64,000 nt of DNA from MED-G105 sp039025235 (GCA_039025235.1 JBCCOS010000016.1:1-64000), one strand, 5' to 3'. Shown: positions 47,452-56,750, numbered from the stretch's first letter. The notes: generated by a model from the letters alone, not told the origin. A program made the numbers and translations.

Positions 47452-47518
47452 CTTACCTAATCCCAAACCAACCGATGTTGTTAAAGCATCGCTGGCTCCC
47501 TTTTTTGTAAGTTGAAAG

Positions 47519-49639
47519 ATGAAAACCATGTTGAAACTATCGTTGCTGGTCGGCGCGGCCAGCGGTGCCTTGTCCACCGTGGCAAACGCCCAAATGCCTC
47601 CAGAAACTGATGCTACGCCCGTTGAAACCTGGCGCGGTGATACCATTATCGTTGAAGGCGAACGCCGAAGCCCCTACGGCGCAGATGAAGCCGCTGTTGC
47701 CCGCGTGCCTATACCAATTTCAGAGATTCCCCAATCCATCCAGGTTTTAACACCAACCCTGCTTCGCGAGCAGGAACTCAACACTCTATCTGATGCGCTT
47801 ATTAATGTATCTGGGGTTATCCCTGCACAGCCGTCAGAACTCGTCCTTGCCAATCCGGTGGTTCGAGGTTTCGAAGCAGAAATCTATGTGGACGGATTGA
47901 TAGGGTATGGCGATACCGCTGTTATCGACCCTGCGAGCCTTGTCGGCATTGAACGTATTGAGGTGGCCAAGGGGCCAACGTCAGTATTGTTCGGCGGTGG
48001 AACGGGGGCACCCGTTGGTGGCCTCATCAATGTTGTCACGAAAACACCGAAGGCGGACGCTTTCGCCAGAATAGGTGTGCGGGCCGGAAGCTTCGGAACG
48101 GCTGCGCCGAACGTTGATATTAACATACCAATTGGCGAGAATGCAGGCTTTCGTTTGCCAGCGGAGTATTTTCGTTCTGACGACTTTATTGATGAAGTAG
48201 AGATCGAACGAATTACGCTAAATCCGTCTTTCGGGGCATCGGTCGGGGAAAATACCGACGTATTGTTGAGGGTTGGATACAACCGCATTGAGCAGCTAGA
48301 ATATGTGGGGCTCCCGGCTCAATTGGCAAACGTACCAGGCGTCGACCCGTTTCAATTCACCGGCGCGCCAGACGCTCCTGACACGGTCATCGAAAATATC
48401 ACCGTGCATGGAACGGTGACGCACCGGTTTAGCGATAATATTGAAGCGACCATTCAACTGCGTCGTTTTGAGAATTCCTTTGATGAGTTTTCAACAACGC
48501 CGTTCTTTGCATCTTTTCCAATTCAGGACACATCCGCGCTGCAGATAGCCGCAACGCTGCCCGTGAACACGGTAGAATGGACGGCAGACGCAAGTGTCAC
48601 CGCAAAATTCGAGACGGGCAATTTGGATCATACGCTACTTGTCGGACTAACTTATGACGATACGAATTATAATGGAGCGACTGGATTTGATTTTGTCAAT
48701 GTTCTGGGGCCTTATGATTTCCTAACGCAGACCCCGAGGCTTTCTTTTGGTGAGACACCGCCTCTCACCACTTTTCTGGAAAATGATTATAAGACTTTTG
48801 CAGGTTATATTCAGGATCATATCAGGATTGGCGAGCGTTTTAACGTGATGGTCGGCGGACGCGCCAGTCGGTACGAACTCGTCGAACTTGTTGGTGGTCA
48901 GGGAACAGATGAAACGACCACCCGGTTTGACCCACGCATCGGAGCAACATTTAAAGTTGTCGACGGCCTCTCGGCCTTTGCTGGTTGGTCTACTGGATCG
49001 CGTTTATCTCTATTCTTCTCTAGCCCAGATGGGTCGCCACCAGATCTGGAAACGTCTCGATCGGTTGAAGGAGGCTTTAAGTTTAGCTTAGACCAGTTCG
49101 GTTTATCAGGTACTCTTGCCGGTTTTCAAATTACCCGTGAAAATGTACCAACGCCTGATCCGACAACCTTTGTTACGTCAATTCAAACTGGTGAGCAGCG
49201 TGCTGTCGGTGCGGAGATTGACCTGGTCTTTGAGCCAACATCGCAACTCTCGGTTTTGATGAATGCTGCGTATACTGATTCAGAAGTAACAGAGGATACA
49301 GTTATTCCTGCAGGAACGGGTATTCCTCGTGTTGCTGAGTATACTGGCCGCCTTGCTGCGCGCTATCGCTTTGTTGGAGCGCTTGACGGTTTGGGTGTCG
49401 GCGCCGGCGTCACTTGGGCATCCGAAGCGGAGATCACCCTTCCGAACAGTTTTGACAGTGATGGGTACGCAGTGTTCGACGCCCAGGTATCGTATGCATT
49501 TGATCGCTATCGTATAGGCGTCACAGTTCAGAACATTGCTGACGAAGAGTACTTCGTGCCTTATCAGTATTTCGCCCAAGCTGTTGTTCGTCCTGGGGCA
49601 CCGCGCTCTGCTTTCGTAACGCTATCAGCTGAATTTTGA
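47519..49639 (+). CDS. TonB-dependent siderophore-type receptor
   Basis: A 706-aa outer-membrane transporter. A signal peptide (MKTMLKLSLLVGAASGALS, cleavage near ANAQ) precedes a TonB-box-like GDTIIVEGE. The siderophore-receptor motif ISEIPQSIQVLTP, LINVSGVIPAQP, GIERIEVAKGPTSVLFG and GGLINVVTK follow. The barrel ends VTLSAEF. The plug matches the siderophore-receptor subgroup, so a metal-chelate cargo is likely. It is followed 9 bp later by the Tat-exported DJ-1-type gene, a tight operon pairing that links the two functions. Confidence 0.92.
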   Translation: MKTMLKLSLLVGAASGALSTVANAQMPPETDATPVETWRGDTIIVEGERRSPYGADEAAVARVPIPISEIPQSIQVLTPTLLREQELNTLSDALINVSGVIPAQPSELVLANPVVRGFEAEIYVDGLIGYGDTAVIDPASLVGIERIEVAKGPTSVLFGGGTGAPVGGLINVVTKTPKADAFARIGVRAGSFGTAAPNVDINIPIGENAGFRLPAEYFRSDDFIDEVEIERITLNPSFGASVGENTDVLLRVGYNRIEQLEYVGLPAQLANVPGVDPFQFTGAPDAPDTVIENITVHGTVTHRFSDNIEATIQLRRFENSFDEFSTTPFFASFPIQDTSALQIAATLPVNTVEWTADASVTAKFETGNLDHTLLVGLTYDDTNYNGATGFDFVNVLGPYDFLTQTPRLSFGETPPLTTFLENDYKTFAGYIQDHIRIGERFNVMVGGRASRYELVELVGGQGTDETTTRFDPRIGATFKVVDGLSAFAGWSTGSRLSLFFSSPDGSPPDLETSRSVEGGFKFSLDQFGLSGTLAGFQITRENVPTPDPTTFVTSIQTGEQRAVGAEIDLVFEPTSQLSVLMNAAYTDSEVTEDTVIPAGTGIPRVAEYTGRLAARYRFVGALDGLGVGAGVTWASEAEITLPNSFDSDGYAVFDAQVSYAFDRYRIGVTVQNIADEEYFVPYQYFAQAVVRPGAPRSAFVTLSAEF

Positions 49640-49648
49640 GGTATTGCC

Positions 49649-50485
49649 ATGAAGCTTGATCGAAGAACTTTTGCAGCGATCGCGGCACTCTCATCGCTTG
49701 GGATCCTGCCGCGACGGGCAAACGCACAGATGGAACTACCGTCTGGCTCACCGCGTGCAGATATCGATGCTGTACTCCATGATATGTCTGTCTGGCCTGA
49801 AGATTGGGTCGGCAGCGAGAAGGTCGTCATGCTTGCTTACCCAGGCATGACGATTCTCGATCTAATCGGACCACAATACATGTTTGCCTGCCTCACAGGG
49901 GCCAGTGTATTAATTGCTGCAAAGACGAAAGATCCAATACGTTCCGATACGGGGATCACGATCTTACCCGATATCACGTTTACGGAAGCAACCGATACAC
50001 CGGACATTCTATTCGCCCCCGGTGGGATCAGTGGAACGCTGAATGCAATGGAGGACAAAGAAACCGTTGATTTCCTTGCCTCGCGTGGGAAGCGTGCTCG
50101 TTATGTAACGTCAGTTTGTACTGGCTCGCTTCTTCTCGGGCAGGCGGGCCTCCTTGATGGATATAAAGCGACCTCGCACTGGCTCGCCCTCAATTCACTC
50201 GACGCCTTTGGCGCTAAAGCCATCAATGAGCGAGTCGTTCATGATAGAAACCGAATTACCGGTGCTGGCGTCACCTCTGGATTGGATTTTGGACTAACGA
50301 TGTTGGAGGAATTGCGCGGTAAAGAATTTGCTCAATCGATCCAGTTATTTGCAGAATACGCACCCGAACCGCCACTCTCGGCTGGTACCCTTGATGGGGC
50401 CCCTGATCGAGTAAAAAAGATTGCCGTGGGGATGTTCCCGGGTTTTGATGCGCATATTAGGGCTGTAGCGAGCATAGCACGCTGA
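49649..50485 (+). CDS. Tat-exported DJ-1/PfpI protein, isonitrile hydratase-like
   Basis: A 278-aa protein. The N-terminus LDRRTFAAIAALSSLGIL with ANAQ is a twin-arginine type signal. The mature part is a DJ-1/PfpI glutamine-amidotransferase-like fold with VMLAYPGMTILDLIGPQYMF, nucleophile Cys157 in TSVCTGSLLLGQAGLLDGYKA and ITGAGVTSGLDFGL. This pattern is closest to isonitrile (cyclohexyl isocyanide) hydratases and related AraC-linked DJ-1 domains. Those known to me are cytoplasmic; a periplasmic form next to a siderophore receptor is odd and suggests work on an imported ligand. The substrate is inferred only. A strong terminator follows at 50611-50663. Confidence 0.82.
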   Translation: MKLDRRTFAAIAALSSLGILPRRANAQMELPSGSPRADIDAVLHDMSVWPEDWVGSEKVVMLAYPGMTILDLIGPQYMFACLTGASVLIAAKTKDPIRSDTGITILPDITFTEATDTPDILFAPGGISGTLNAMEDKETVDFLASRGKRARYVTSVCTGSLLLGQAGLLDGYKATSHWLALNSLDAFGAKAINERVVHDRNRITGAGVTSGLDFGLTMLEELRGKEFAQSIQLFAEYAPEPPLSAGTLDGAPDRVKKIAVGMFPGFDAHIRAVASIAR

Positions 50486-50610
50486 TAATGTCACCTCTGA
50501 ATTGGCGAGGATGTGGTGAAGGCACCATGCCTTCGCGCTTCGTTTTCGATTAGAAAATTGCTATCGCGTAAAATGCGTATTGAAGTTATGTTTAGGGTCG
50601 ATAGTACTAA

Positions 50611-50663
50611 CTAAAGCTGCTGCGTTTCAAATGGAGTCGATTAGCGGCTTTAGGTCTTTTTTT
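50611..50663 (+). terminator. Rho-independent terminator built from a module A repeat
   Basis: CTAAAGCTGC pairs with GCGGCTTTAG (one G-T wobble) around TTTCAAATGG, followed by seven T's at 50657-50663. It ends the uptake module before the ABC permeases. A diverged module B follows to about 50715. Confidence 0.75.
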
Positions 50664-50782
50664 CGCATTTACGGGCGCGTGCGCCGGTAGCCATTTCAGC
50701 TGGAAGTGCTTTAATACGCGCAGACAGATTAATTCTTGGAACCTTTAAGTCCACCTGTTACGCCTATCAAGGAATGTGCTGT

Positions 50783-52186
50783 ATGAGCTCTTTCAATTCG
50801 ATTGCCGACAAAGACTGGCAAGAATTCATCCGTGACAAACGCTTACTGATTATGGGGGCGCTTACATTAGGGCTTGCCCTGAGTTCTATTGTTACGATGT
50901 TTGCGAATGTAAGGGCGTATGAAGTAACGCGAACGGTAAGCGAACAACAAGATCGCGTTACATGGGAAAACCAAGGCGATCGAAATCCTCATTCTGTTGC
51001 TCATTTTGCCACCTGGGCGTTTCGTCCGCAGACGGCGCTCTCGGTTCTCGACCCTGGTCTTACACCTTATGCTGGTGCCGCTATTTGGATGGAGGCACAC
51101 CACCAAAACGGTGCTCGTGCCCGTCCGATCGATGATAAACCAACCGTGCTAAACCTTGGTCATTTCAGCGTTGCTTGGGTTTTACAGACTATCGTTCCCC
51201 TTTTACTTTTCATTGTTGCAGCCGGCCTCATCTCACGAGAAAGGGAGCGCGGCACCTTACGTTTACTGCTCGTTGCAGGTGCGGATGGTAGTGTTTTGCT
51301 AAGGAATAAACTAAATGGACTTATAAAAGTCATTGCTGTGATTGCCCTGCCGATCTTAGCGTCTGGAATTTTAGCAGCCCTATTTGCGGGCGCGATTGAT
51401 CCCTTACGGCTTTGCCTTTGGATTGCTGTGAACGGTGTCTTTTTAGGCATTATCGTTGTTATCGGTACGGCTGTATCGGCGTTGTCACGTACCGTATCGC
51501 AAGCAACAATGGCACTTATTGGTCTTTGGTCTGCTGCGATTTTACTGACGCCACGTGCCGGCGTTGCACTGGCGGAGTTCGTAGCACCAACCCCGTCGCC
51601 CGAAGTGTTTTGGGGCGATATGAGCGATGAACTATCGGACCTGCCAAATCCTTTTGAGGATGACAGCTTCGAACGCACGATCTTAGAGAAATATGGCGTT
51701 GAAACAACTGAAGACTTGCCGGTTAGTTTTGCTGGTCTTCAACTCATAGAGAGCGAACGTATTGATGCTGTCGTTTTTGACCGTAGCTTTGGCGAGCTGA
51801 CCGAAATTTACTTGAGACAAAGAGTATTAATGAGATTGATGTCTCTTCTATCGCCCCTGCCAGCGCTGCAGCATGTTTCTAGTGCGTTGGCGGGTACGGA
51901 TATCTACCATCAGCTTGCCTTTCAAAGTCAAGCTGAGGTGCATCGACGTGATGTTGTTGGTGCTCTCAATCAGGATATGGTTGATAACGCCGTCGGGCAA
52001 GACTGGGATTACGTCGCGGATGAAAGCTTATGGCGCGCGAGCGACACGTTTCATTTTCATGCGCCGAGCCATTTAGATACCCTGCGAACGATTTGGTTGG
52101 ATCTGTTAATTCTAGGTTTGTGGTCGATTGGAGCGCTGGTCTTGTTTCGCTTTGCATCGACATCCTTTGTGCGGAGCATCGTCTAA
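50783..52186 (+). CDS. ABC-2 type transporter permease (DUF3526-like)
   Basis: A 467-aa inner-membrane protein. The first helix is near residues 20-40 (LLIMGALTLGLALSSIVTMF), a large extracytoplasmic segment follows, then a block of four to five helices from about residue 135 (VLQTIVPLLLFIVAAGLISRERERGTLRLLL, shown here in parts) and a last helix at the C-terminus. This split topology is that of ABC-2 permeases of the DUF3526 group. AAGGA at 50769-50773 supports ATG 50783 over ATG 50774. It overlaps the next permease by TAATG. The likely ATPase is at 46077-46808. Confidence 0.83.
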   Translation: MSSFNSIADKDWQEFIRDKRLLIMGALTLGLALSSIVTMFANVRAYEVTRTVSEQQDRVTWENQGDRNPHSVAHFATWAFRPQTALSVLDPGLTPYAGAAIWMEAHHQNGARARPIDDKPTVLNLGHFSVAWVLQTIVPLLLFIVAAGLISRERERGTLRLLLVAGADGSVLLRNKLNGLIKVIAVIALPILASGILAALFAGAIDPLRLCLWIAVNGVFLGIIVVIGTAVSALSRTVSQATMALIGLWSAAILLTPRAGVALAEFVAPTPSPEVFWGDMSDELSDLPNPFEDDSFERTILEKYGVETTEDLPVSFAGLQLIESERIDAVVFDRSFGELTEIYLRQRVLMRLMSLLSPLPALQHVSSALAGTDIYHQLAFQSQAEVHRRDVVGALNQDMVDNAVGQDWDYVADESLWRASDTFHFHAPSHLDTLRTIWLDLLILGLWSIGALVLFRFASTSFVRSIV

Positions 52187-53538
52187 TGCGAGAATTACTT
52201 GTGCTTGAATGGCGCCGTCTCGTCCGCGAAAGAATAACATGGGTATTACTAGGCTTTTTGACATGCGCTTGTATCCTTGCAGTGGGGCAGGGGCGGTCTG
52301 TTCTTGAAAAGCAGATTGAGGCGCGCAACGCTGCGAGCGAGGGTCATCCTGCAGCGCATGAGCGGGTAGTAGGGGTTCTCAAAGATGATGCTGATCCAGC
52401 TTTGGCGGTGCTGGCTCCCTATTGGGTTCGTTCTTCTGCTGTATCATCCGTACCTCCGTTGGCTGACTTTAGTGCCGGTCGAGGGCCGTTCGAGCCCCAT
52501 TCAACCGCCATGTCATTGCGATCAAGAGCCGATACACTCTTTGATCGAACGGCTACCGATAACCCTGAATTAGCTATGCGGGGTACGCTAGATTTGAGTT
52601 TTGTTGTTATCGTTCTTCTACCGTTAGTTCTCATTGGATTTGGGTATAATCTGTTTACAGATGATAGAGAAACTGGGCTTGCGCGGCTTGTTTTAACCGA
52701 AGCTGGGTCGCCGTTTCGCTTACTTGCTGTACGTAGTGCTCCACGTCTTGTGGTCGCAATCTTGCCTATATTGGCTTCGATTGCTGTTCTGGTCGCGACA
52801 GGACCCGAAATTGATGGGCGCCCAAGTGCAGCGCGCTGGTGGATCATTACCGCACTAGGTCTAACGCTTTTTTGGTGGTCATTCATCCTTTTTGTAAATT
52901 CATTTAAAATTAGCTCGGAGACCGCGGCGCTCGTTTTGGTATCTGTATGGGCACTATTTACATTGATCTTGCCTGCCGTCATTTCGGCAATCGCGCAGAT
53001 CAGCTATCCACCACCGTCGCGACTTGAGCAAATTGTTGCTGCACGTGCTGTTCAAGTGAACTCGACAAAAACGTACGAAAATGATCATCCAGAAGCGGTC
53101 TCAGACGACTTCGAAGGGCGTCTGGCGTCGATCCGCAAGACCTTAAGTGTTTCTCGTGAAGTCGATCAGGCGCTTCTGCCCATTGCTGACCGTTTTGATG
53201 TTCAGCTCGCTGGTCAGCAAAGGCTGTTGCAATCTTTAATATGGTTATCGCCGTCTATGTTGTCTGCGGACGCTTTCGCCAGTATCGCAGGTACCGATCC
53301 GGTACGATCAACTGAATTCCGTCATGCCGCGCGCCGTTATCTCAAGAAATTAAAAGCTGAACTCGGCGGTATCATTGATCGTGGAGAGATTATGTCGCGA
53401 CAACAGTATGAAGAATTGCCGCGTTTTGATTGGCAACCAAAAGCAAGCCATCCAATTAGAGCCGTCGTGTGGTTAGTGTTATCAATAGCACTTTTACTCT
53501 CACTATCTTTTCTTAGATTGCGGCGTATCACCGTTTAA
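52186..53538 (+). CDS. ABC-2 type transporter permease (DUF3526-like), second subunit
   Basis: A 450-aa paralogue of the preceding permease with the same topology: N-terminal ELLVLEWRRLVRERITWV then helix, an extracytoplasmic domain, FVVIVLLPLVLIGFGYNLFT, TGLARLVLTEAG, more helices and a final C-terminal helix. ATG 52186 overlaps the upstream TAA, so the two permeases are made together as a heterodimer. The frame is open upstream, but the coupling fixes this start. The exported substrate is unknown. A double hairpin ends the operon. Confidence 0.82.
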   Translation: MRELLVLEWRRLVRERITWVLLGFLTCACILAVGQGRSVLEKQIEARNAASEGHPAAHERVVGVLKDDADPALAVLAPYWVRSSAVSSVPPLADFSAGRGPFEPHSTAMSLRSRADTLFDRTATDNPELAMRGTLDLSFVVIVLLPLVLIGFGYNLFTDDRETGLARLVLTEAGSPFRLLAVRSAPRLVVAILPILASIAVLVATGPEIDGRPSAARWWIITALGLTLFWWSFILFVNSFKISSETAALVLVSVWALFTLILPAVISAIAQISYPPPSRLEQIVAARAVQVNSTKTYENDHPEAVSDDFEGRLASIRKTLSVSREVDQALLPIADRFDVQLAGQQRLLQSLIWLSPSMLSADAFASIAGTDPVRSTEFRHAARRYLKKLKAELGGIIDRGEIMSRQQYEELPRFDWQPKASHPIRAVVWLVLSIALLLSLSFLRLRRITV

Positions 53539-53570
53539 ACATCAGTTGATGAATAAGTCGCCGCTGCTTA

Positions 53571-53674
53571 GAGCCTGTTGCAGCAAAAGTGGATCACCGG
53601 TTTTGCGGTTCGCAACAGGCTCCAACGAGACTCTAGAGCCGTTTTCTGAATCATCTTGAATGCAAACGGCTCTA
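53571..53674. terminator. Two tandem repeat hairpins between convergent genes
   Basis: First stem GAGCCTGTTGC / GCAACAGGCTC (53571-53622) with an inner GCAAAA/TTTTGC stem. Second stem TAGAGCCGTTT / AAACGGCTCTA (53634-53674). Both have perfect 11-bp arms. The second is a module A copy. They probably terminate the ABC permeases and fecR. Confidence 0.7.
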
Positions 53675-53681
53675 AGAAAAT

Positions 53682-54728
53682 TTAATCCGTTGATTGGATG
53701 ATTATTTCGCTGTCTGAAGGGGAGAGAACCTCTAAATCATAAGCAGCTGCCAACTGAACTAATGCACTGTCAGCGTCATCGATCGGATAAGTCGCGGTGA
53801 CTGTTTGTGGTTTATCTGTGATATCGCCGACCGTGAGTTTTTGTTCTGTGTAGTGGCTCAGAGCATGGAGGACGGATTTTAATGGCCACTGATCAAAAAC
53901 AAGTTTTCCATCTTTCCAAGTTGCAATACTAGCGACGTCAACGGCTTCGATATCGTGTGCTTTGCCTTCAAGGAAAAAGGCCTGCTGTGCTGCGCCGATG
54001 CTTTGCTGATCATCTGTTGTTGTGCTGGTTATAATGATGGAACCACGACGAACTTGAAAAAATCCATCTTGCGGACTGTGAGCATGAACAGCAAATTCGC
54101 TTCCTTTCGGTCGAACGATAGCATCTCCAGCATGTATAATAATTCGCTTTTTTATCCGTTTAGGAATTAAAAATAGGACATCACCTAACCTAAGGTCTAC
54201 ATGGAGACCATCTTTACGATCTGCTATAAGAATATCTGTATTCCAATTTAACCAAACCTCGATTCCATCCACAAATTCGACTTTACGTTGTTCTCCGCGT
54301 TGAGTGGTAATACGGTCTAGCTTAGGTTCATTTTCCAGCGCGTATCGGTCATAAACTGTTTGCCGGTCAAATTGATTGGTTACGGTCTGGAGACCAAATG
54401 GCACGAGAACGCAGCACAATAATAAGCAGGCTAGCACCCCCGTTCGACCCGGAAAATCTCTCGCGCCGGCGAGTGCGGTTTCCGCATTTAGTCGCATTTT
54501 CTCTGTTAGGCTAATTGGTCGATCAGATACCTGACTGAGGACACCCCAGGTTGACATCGCTTTGTCCATTGCCGCGGCGTGATCTTGGGATAGTGCGCGC
54601 CATTCGGCAAGGTCATGACGACGTCGTTCGGCAGGGTAATCCCGCGTGGCGATCAAAAGTTTTAGGGCTTGATCCACCAGTAATTGACGGCTCTCAGAAG
54701 AGGGTTGGTCATTCGGAGGAGTGTCCAT
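53682..54728 (-). CDS. FecR-family anti-sigma/signal transducer
   Basis: A 348-aa single-pass protein. The N-terminal cytoplasmic domain resembles FecR_N/DUF4880 (AEWRALSQDHAAAMDKA), one transmembrane helix lies at about residues 98-117 (GVLACLLLCCVLVPFGLQ), and the periplasmic FecR domain has TTQRGEQRKVEFVDGIEVWL and GSEFAVHA. A C-terminal STN/DUF4974-like part (FDQWPLKSVLHALSHYTEQK) follows. It holds or activates the adjacent ECF sigma factor, whose stop lies 21 bp upstream of this start. The three receptors nearby lack N-terminal signalling domains, so the trigger is not obvious. Confidence 0.88.
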   Translation of the reverse strand: MDTPPNDQPSSESRQLLVDQALKLLIATRDYPAERRRHDLAEWRALSQDHAAAMDKAMSTWGVLSQVSDRPISLTEKMRLNAETALAGARDFPGRTGVLACLLLCCVLVPFGLQTVTNQFDRQTVYDRYALENEPKLDRITTQRGEQRKVEFVDGIEVWLNWNTDILIADRKDGLHVDLRLGDVLFLIPKRIKKRIIIHAGDAIVRPKGSEFAVHAHSPQDGFFQVRRGSIIITSTTTDDQQSIGAAQQAFFLEGKAHDIEAVDVASIATWKDGKLVFDQWPLKSVLHALSHYTEQKLTVGDITDKPQTVTATYPIDDADSALVQLAAAYDLEVLSPSDSEIIIQSTD

Positions 54729-54749
54729 GTGCCCACGAGCCTCTCGTCA

Positions 54750-55298
54750 CTAGGTCTTATTTTTGCGACGATTGCCGCCCGCGTCGTCTTTGGCTTCTTG
54801 CGCTTCAATGCGTTGTTGACAGTGAATAACAGCCGATGCCAAGCGCTTCTCTACTGTCGACAAACTAACCCCGAAACGCTGTGCGATCGATTGCTGGGTT
54901 TCCCCTTTAATTTTAAACGCGATAAAAATTCTTTGAGTTAGTATCGGAAGTTCAGCAATCGCCTCCTCAACAGTCGCAAGCATTTGCCGACCGACGAGCG
55001 TTCTTTCGGGATCGATTTGGTCCGTCTGGTCAAATTGGTTTGCAGCGGCAGCCTCGTTGAAAGCGCGTGTCTGGGCGAGGCGCGTACTGGAGTTGGCTGC
55101 GTTCGCCGCTGCTCTAAACAAATAAGCTTTTTTGTTACGGACCTCGGTTGTTGCTGGTGTTCCCAAAAGACGTTCAGACAAAGACTGCAGAATGTCTTCC
55201 GCAGTTTCGGCACAGCCTAATCGTCCCATTAGAAAGCGGGTGAGCGCCGCTCTATTTTCTTCCAAGGCAACAAGTAGCGATTCGGACCGGTATGACAT
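54750..55298 (-). CDS. ECF RNA polymerase sigma factor (FecI-like)
   Basis: A 182-aa group IV sigma factor. Region 2 is RFLMGRLGCAETAEDILQSLSERLL with YLFRAAANAANS. Region 4 is AIAELPILTQRIFIAFKIKGETQQSIAQRFGVSLSTVEKRL, given here only as landmarks LPILTQRIF and GVSLSTVEKRLASAV. It is paired with the FecR gene downstream in one operon, typical for control of TonB-receptor genes. The nearby receptor operon starting at 41561 shares a 13-bp sequence with the region upstream of this gene, a possible joint control. Confidence 0.9.
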   Translation of the reverse strand: MSYRSESLLVALEENRAALTRFLMGRLGCAETAEDILQSLSERLLGTPATTEVRNKKAYLFRAAANAANSSTRLAQTRAFNEAAAANQFDQTDQIDPERTLVGRQMLATVEEAIAELPILTQRIFIAFKIKGETQQSIAQRFGVSLSTVEKRLASAVIHCQQRIEAQEAKDDAGGNRRKNKT

Positions 55299-55354
55299 TC
55301 ACGCAATATACGGCCTATCGTCTCTGTGTACTAGAACAATTTCCATTCGGTACG

Positions 55355-55367
55355 ATCCGTAAAATTT
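55355..55367. promoter_or_regulatory. ATCCGTAAAATTT copy upstream of sigma factor gene
   Basis: Identical 13-mer to that at 41439-41451 ahead of the TonB-receptor operon, located 57 bp before the sigma factor start. Here only the left half of the inverted repeat is kept. Confidence 0.35.
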
Positions 55368-55387
55368 CTATAACTAATTGTTTTGTC

Positions 55388-55470
55388 GCACTTCTTTTGC
55401 CGATAACCGATCACACTTATCGGCGAAGCGCTCTAGCCATTTGAATTGGAAATGTCCTAAATCCATTATG
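55388..55470. repeat. Intergenic repeat, module B then partial module A
   Basis: A module B core with CGATCACACTTATCGGCGAA and AGCGCTCTAG, followed directly by the module A-like CCATTTGAATTGGAAATG. It lies between two leftward genes. Confidence 0.6.
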
Positions 55471-55514
55471 CTATCAATAGAAGCCAAGGTTCGGTTGTTT
55501 ATTAAAATCATGAA

Positions 55515-56666
55515 TTACGTGTCGAGTGAACGAGCGATTAGTTCCTTCATTATTTCGTTCGTTCCACCATATATTCGCTGCACGCGTGCCGCTGTAAAGC
55601 AATAGGATATCGGGTATTCTTTCATATATCCGTATCCACCAAAAAGCTGAAGGCAGGCATCAGCGATTTCGAACTGTGTATCGCTGATGAAATACTTTGC
55701 GATGGACGCCGATACGGCATCAAGGTTACCCGCATCAAATTTCTCGATACATGAATCCACATAAGTCTTACAAATTTCATATTTTGCTTTAACGGCAGCC
55801 AGCTCAAATCGAGTATTTTGAAAGTCAAATATTCGTTTACCGAAAGCTTTCCGCTCTTTGGTGTACGCAACTGTTTGTTTCAGCATGTAACCCATTTGGC
55901 CAATAGACTGAAGCGCGATATAGAGCCTTTCCCAGGGCAATTGTTGCATCAGCTGATAAAATCCCTGGCCTTCGGTTTCCCCTAGTAAGGCTTCTCCATC
56001 GACATACACATCATTGAAAAAAAGTTCGGACGTATCTTGTCCTGCCAGCCCCATTTTTTCTAGGTTACGACCGCGTTCAAATCCGTTTAGATCTTTTGTC
56101 TCTATGCCGAATAGTGAAATAGAATCGCTTGCACGCTCTTTTTTTGTCCGTGCAACGAGTAGAATAAAGTCAGCCGTTTGACCATTTGAGATAAATGTTT
56201 TTTGTCCATTTATAGTATATCCATTACCAGTTTTTTCGGCAAAGGTCCGTACAGCTTGTAGATCGGACCCTGCGCCGGGTTCACTCATACCAATCGCACA
56301 GACATATTCTCCGGACGCCATTTTAGGCAACCATGCTTCTTTTTGCGCCTTTGTACCAAAAGCAATAACATAGTGAATAACGATTGATTGCAGACCGTGC
56401 CCCCAATCAAAGTCACCCGAGAGCCCTTGTTCAAGAGCTGTAACGGCATCGAATGATTTTGGGCATCCGCTACCGCCGTATTGTTCAGGTATTGCAGCAC
56501 CCAAGATGCCGAGTTCACCGGCTTTATCCCAGACTTTTCGATCAACGCATCCTTGCTCAGAAAAACGTTCCCTATGGGGCACGACCTCTTCTCTAAAGAA
56601 CTGCTGCACGGTTTCGACAAACAAGCGATGATCGTCAGACATCCAATTAGCGGTAGCGTAGTCCAT
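55515..56666 (-). CDS. Acyl-CoA dehydrogenase
   Basis: A 383-aa FAD enzyme with the family signature GMSEPGAGSDLQAVRTF, the likely catalytic Glu in QLPWERLYIA (LCAD-type position), QLFGGYGYMKEYP and RIYGGTNEIMKELIARSL. It is a paralogue of the dehydrogenase at 3659. ATG 56666 (MDYATANW) is preferred because it gives the normal N-terminus; a GTG at 56717 would add 17 residues with no clear ribosome spacing. It is divergent from the LAL regulator, and an inverted repeat lies in the shared promoter. The substrate is unknown. Confidence 0.9.
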   Translation of the reverse strand: MDYATANWMSDDHRLFVETVQQFFREEVVPHRERFSEQGCVDRKVWDKAGELGILGAAIPEQYGGSGCPKSFDAVTALEQGLSGDFDWGHGLQSIVIHYVIAFGTKAQKEAWLPKMASGEYVCAIGMSEPGAGSDLQAVRTFAEKTGNGYTINGQKTFISNGQTADFILLVARTKKERASDSISLFGIETKDLNGFERGRNLEKMGLAGQDTSELFFNDVYVDGEALLGETEGQGFYQLMQQLPWERLYIALQSIGQMGYMLKQTVAYTKERKAFGKRIFDFQNTRFELAAVKAKYEICKTYVDSCIEKFDAGNLDAVSASIAKYFISDTQFEIADACLQLFGGYGYMKEYPISYCFTAARVQRIYGGTNEIMKELIARSLDT

Positions 56667-56734
56667 GAGAGTTTCTCTTATACAGTGGCAACACAAATCA
56701 GCATTAGAGCTAGACACTCCTCCCCATATTGAAC

Positions 56735-56750
56735 CATACTAAAGTATGGG
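56735..56750. promoter_or_regulatory. Candidate operator CCATACT-AA-AGTATGG
   Basis: A perfect 7-bp inverted repeat with 2-bp spacer between the divergent acyl-CoA dehydrogenase and LuxR/LAL regulator genes. A copy with one base changed is at 60703-60718 upstream of the hydroxyacyl-CoA dehydrogenase. Confidence 0.6.
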
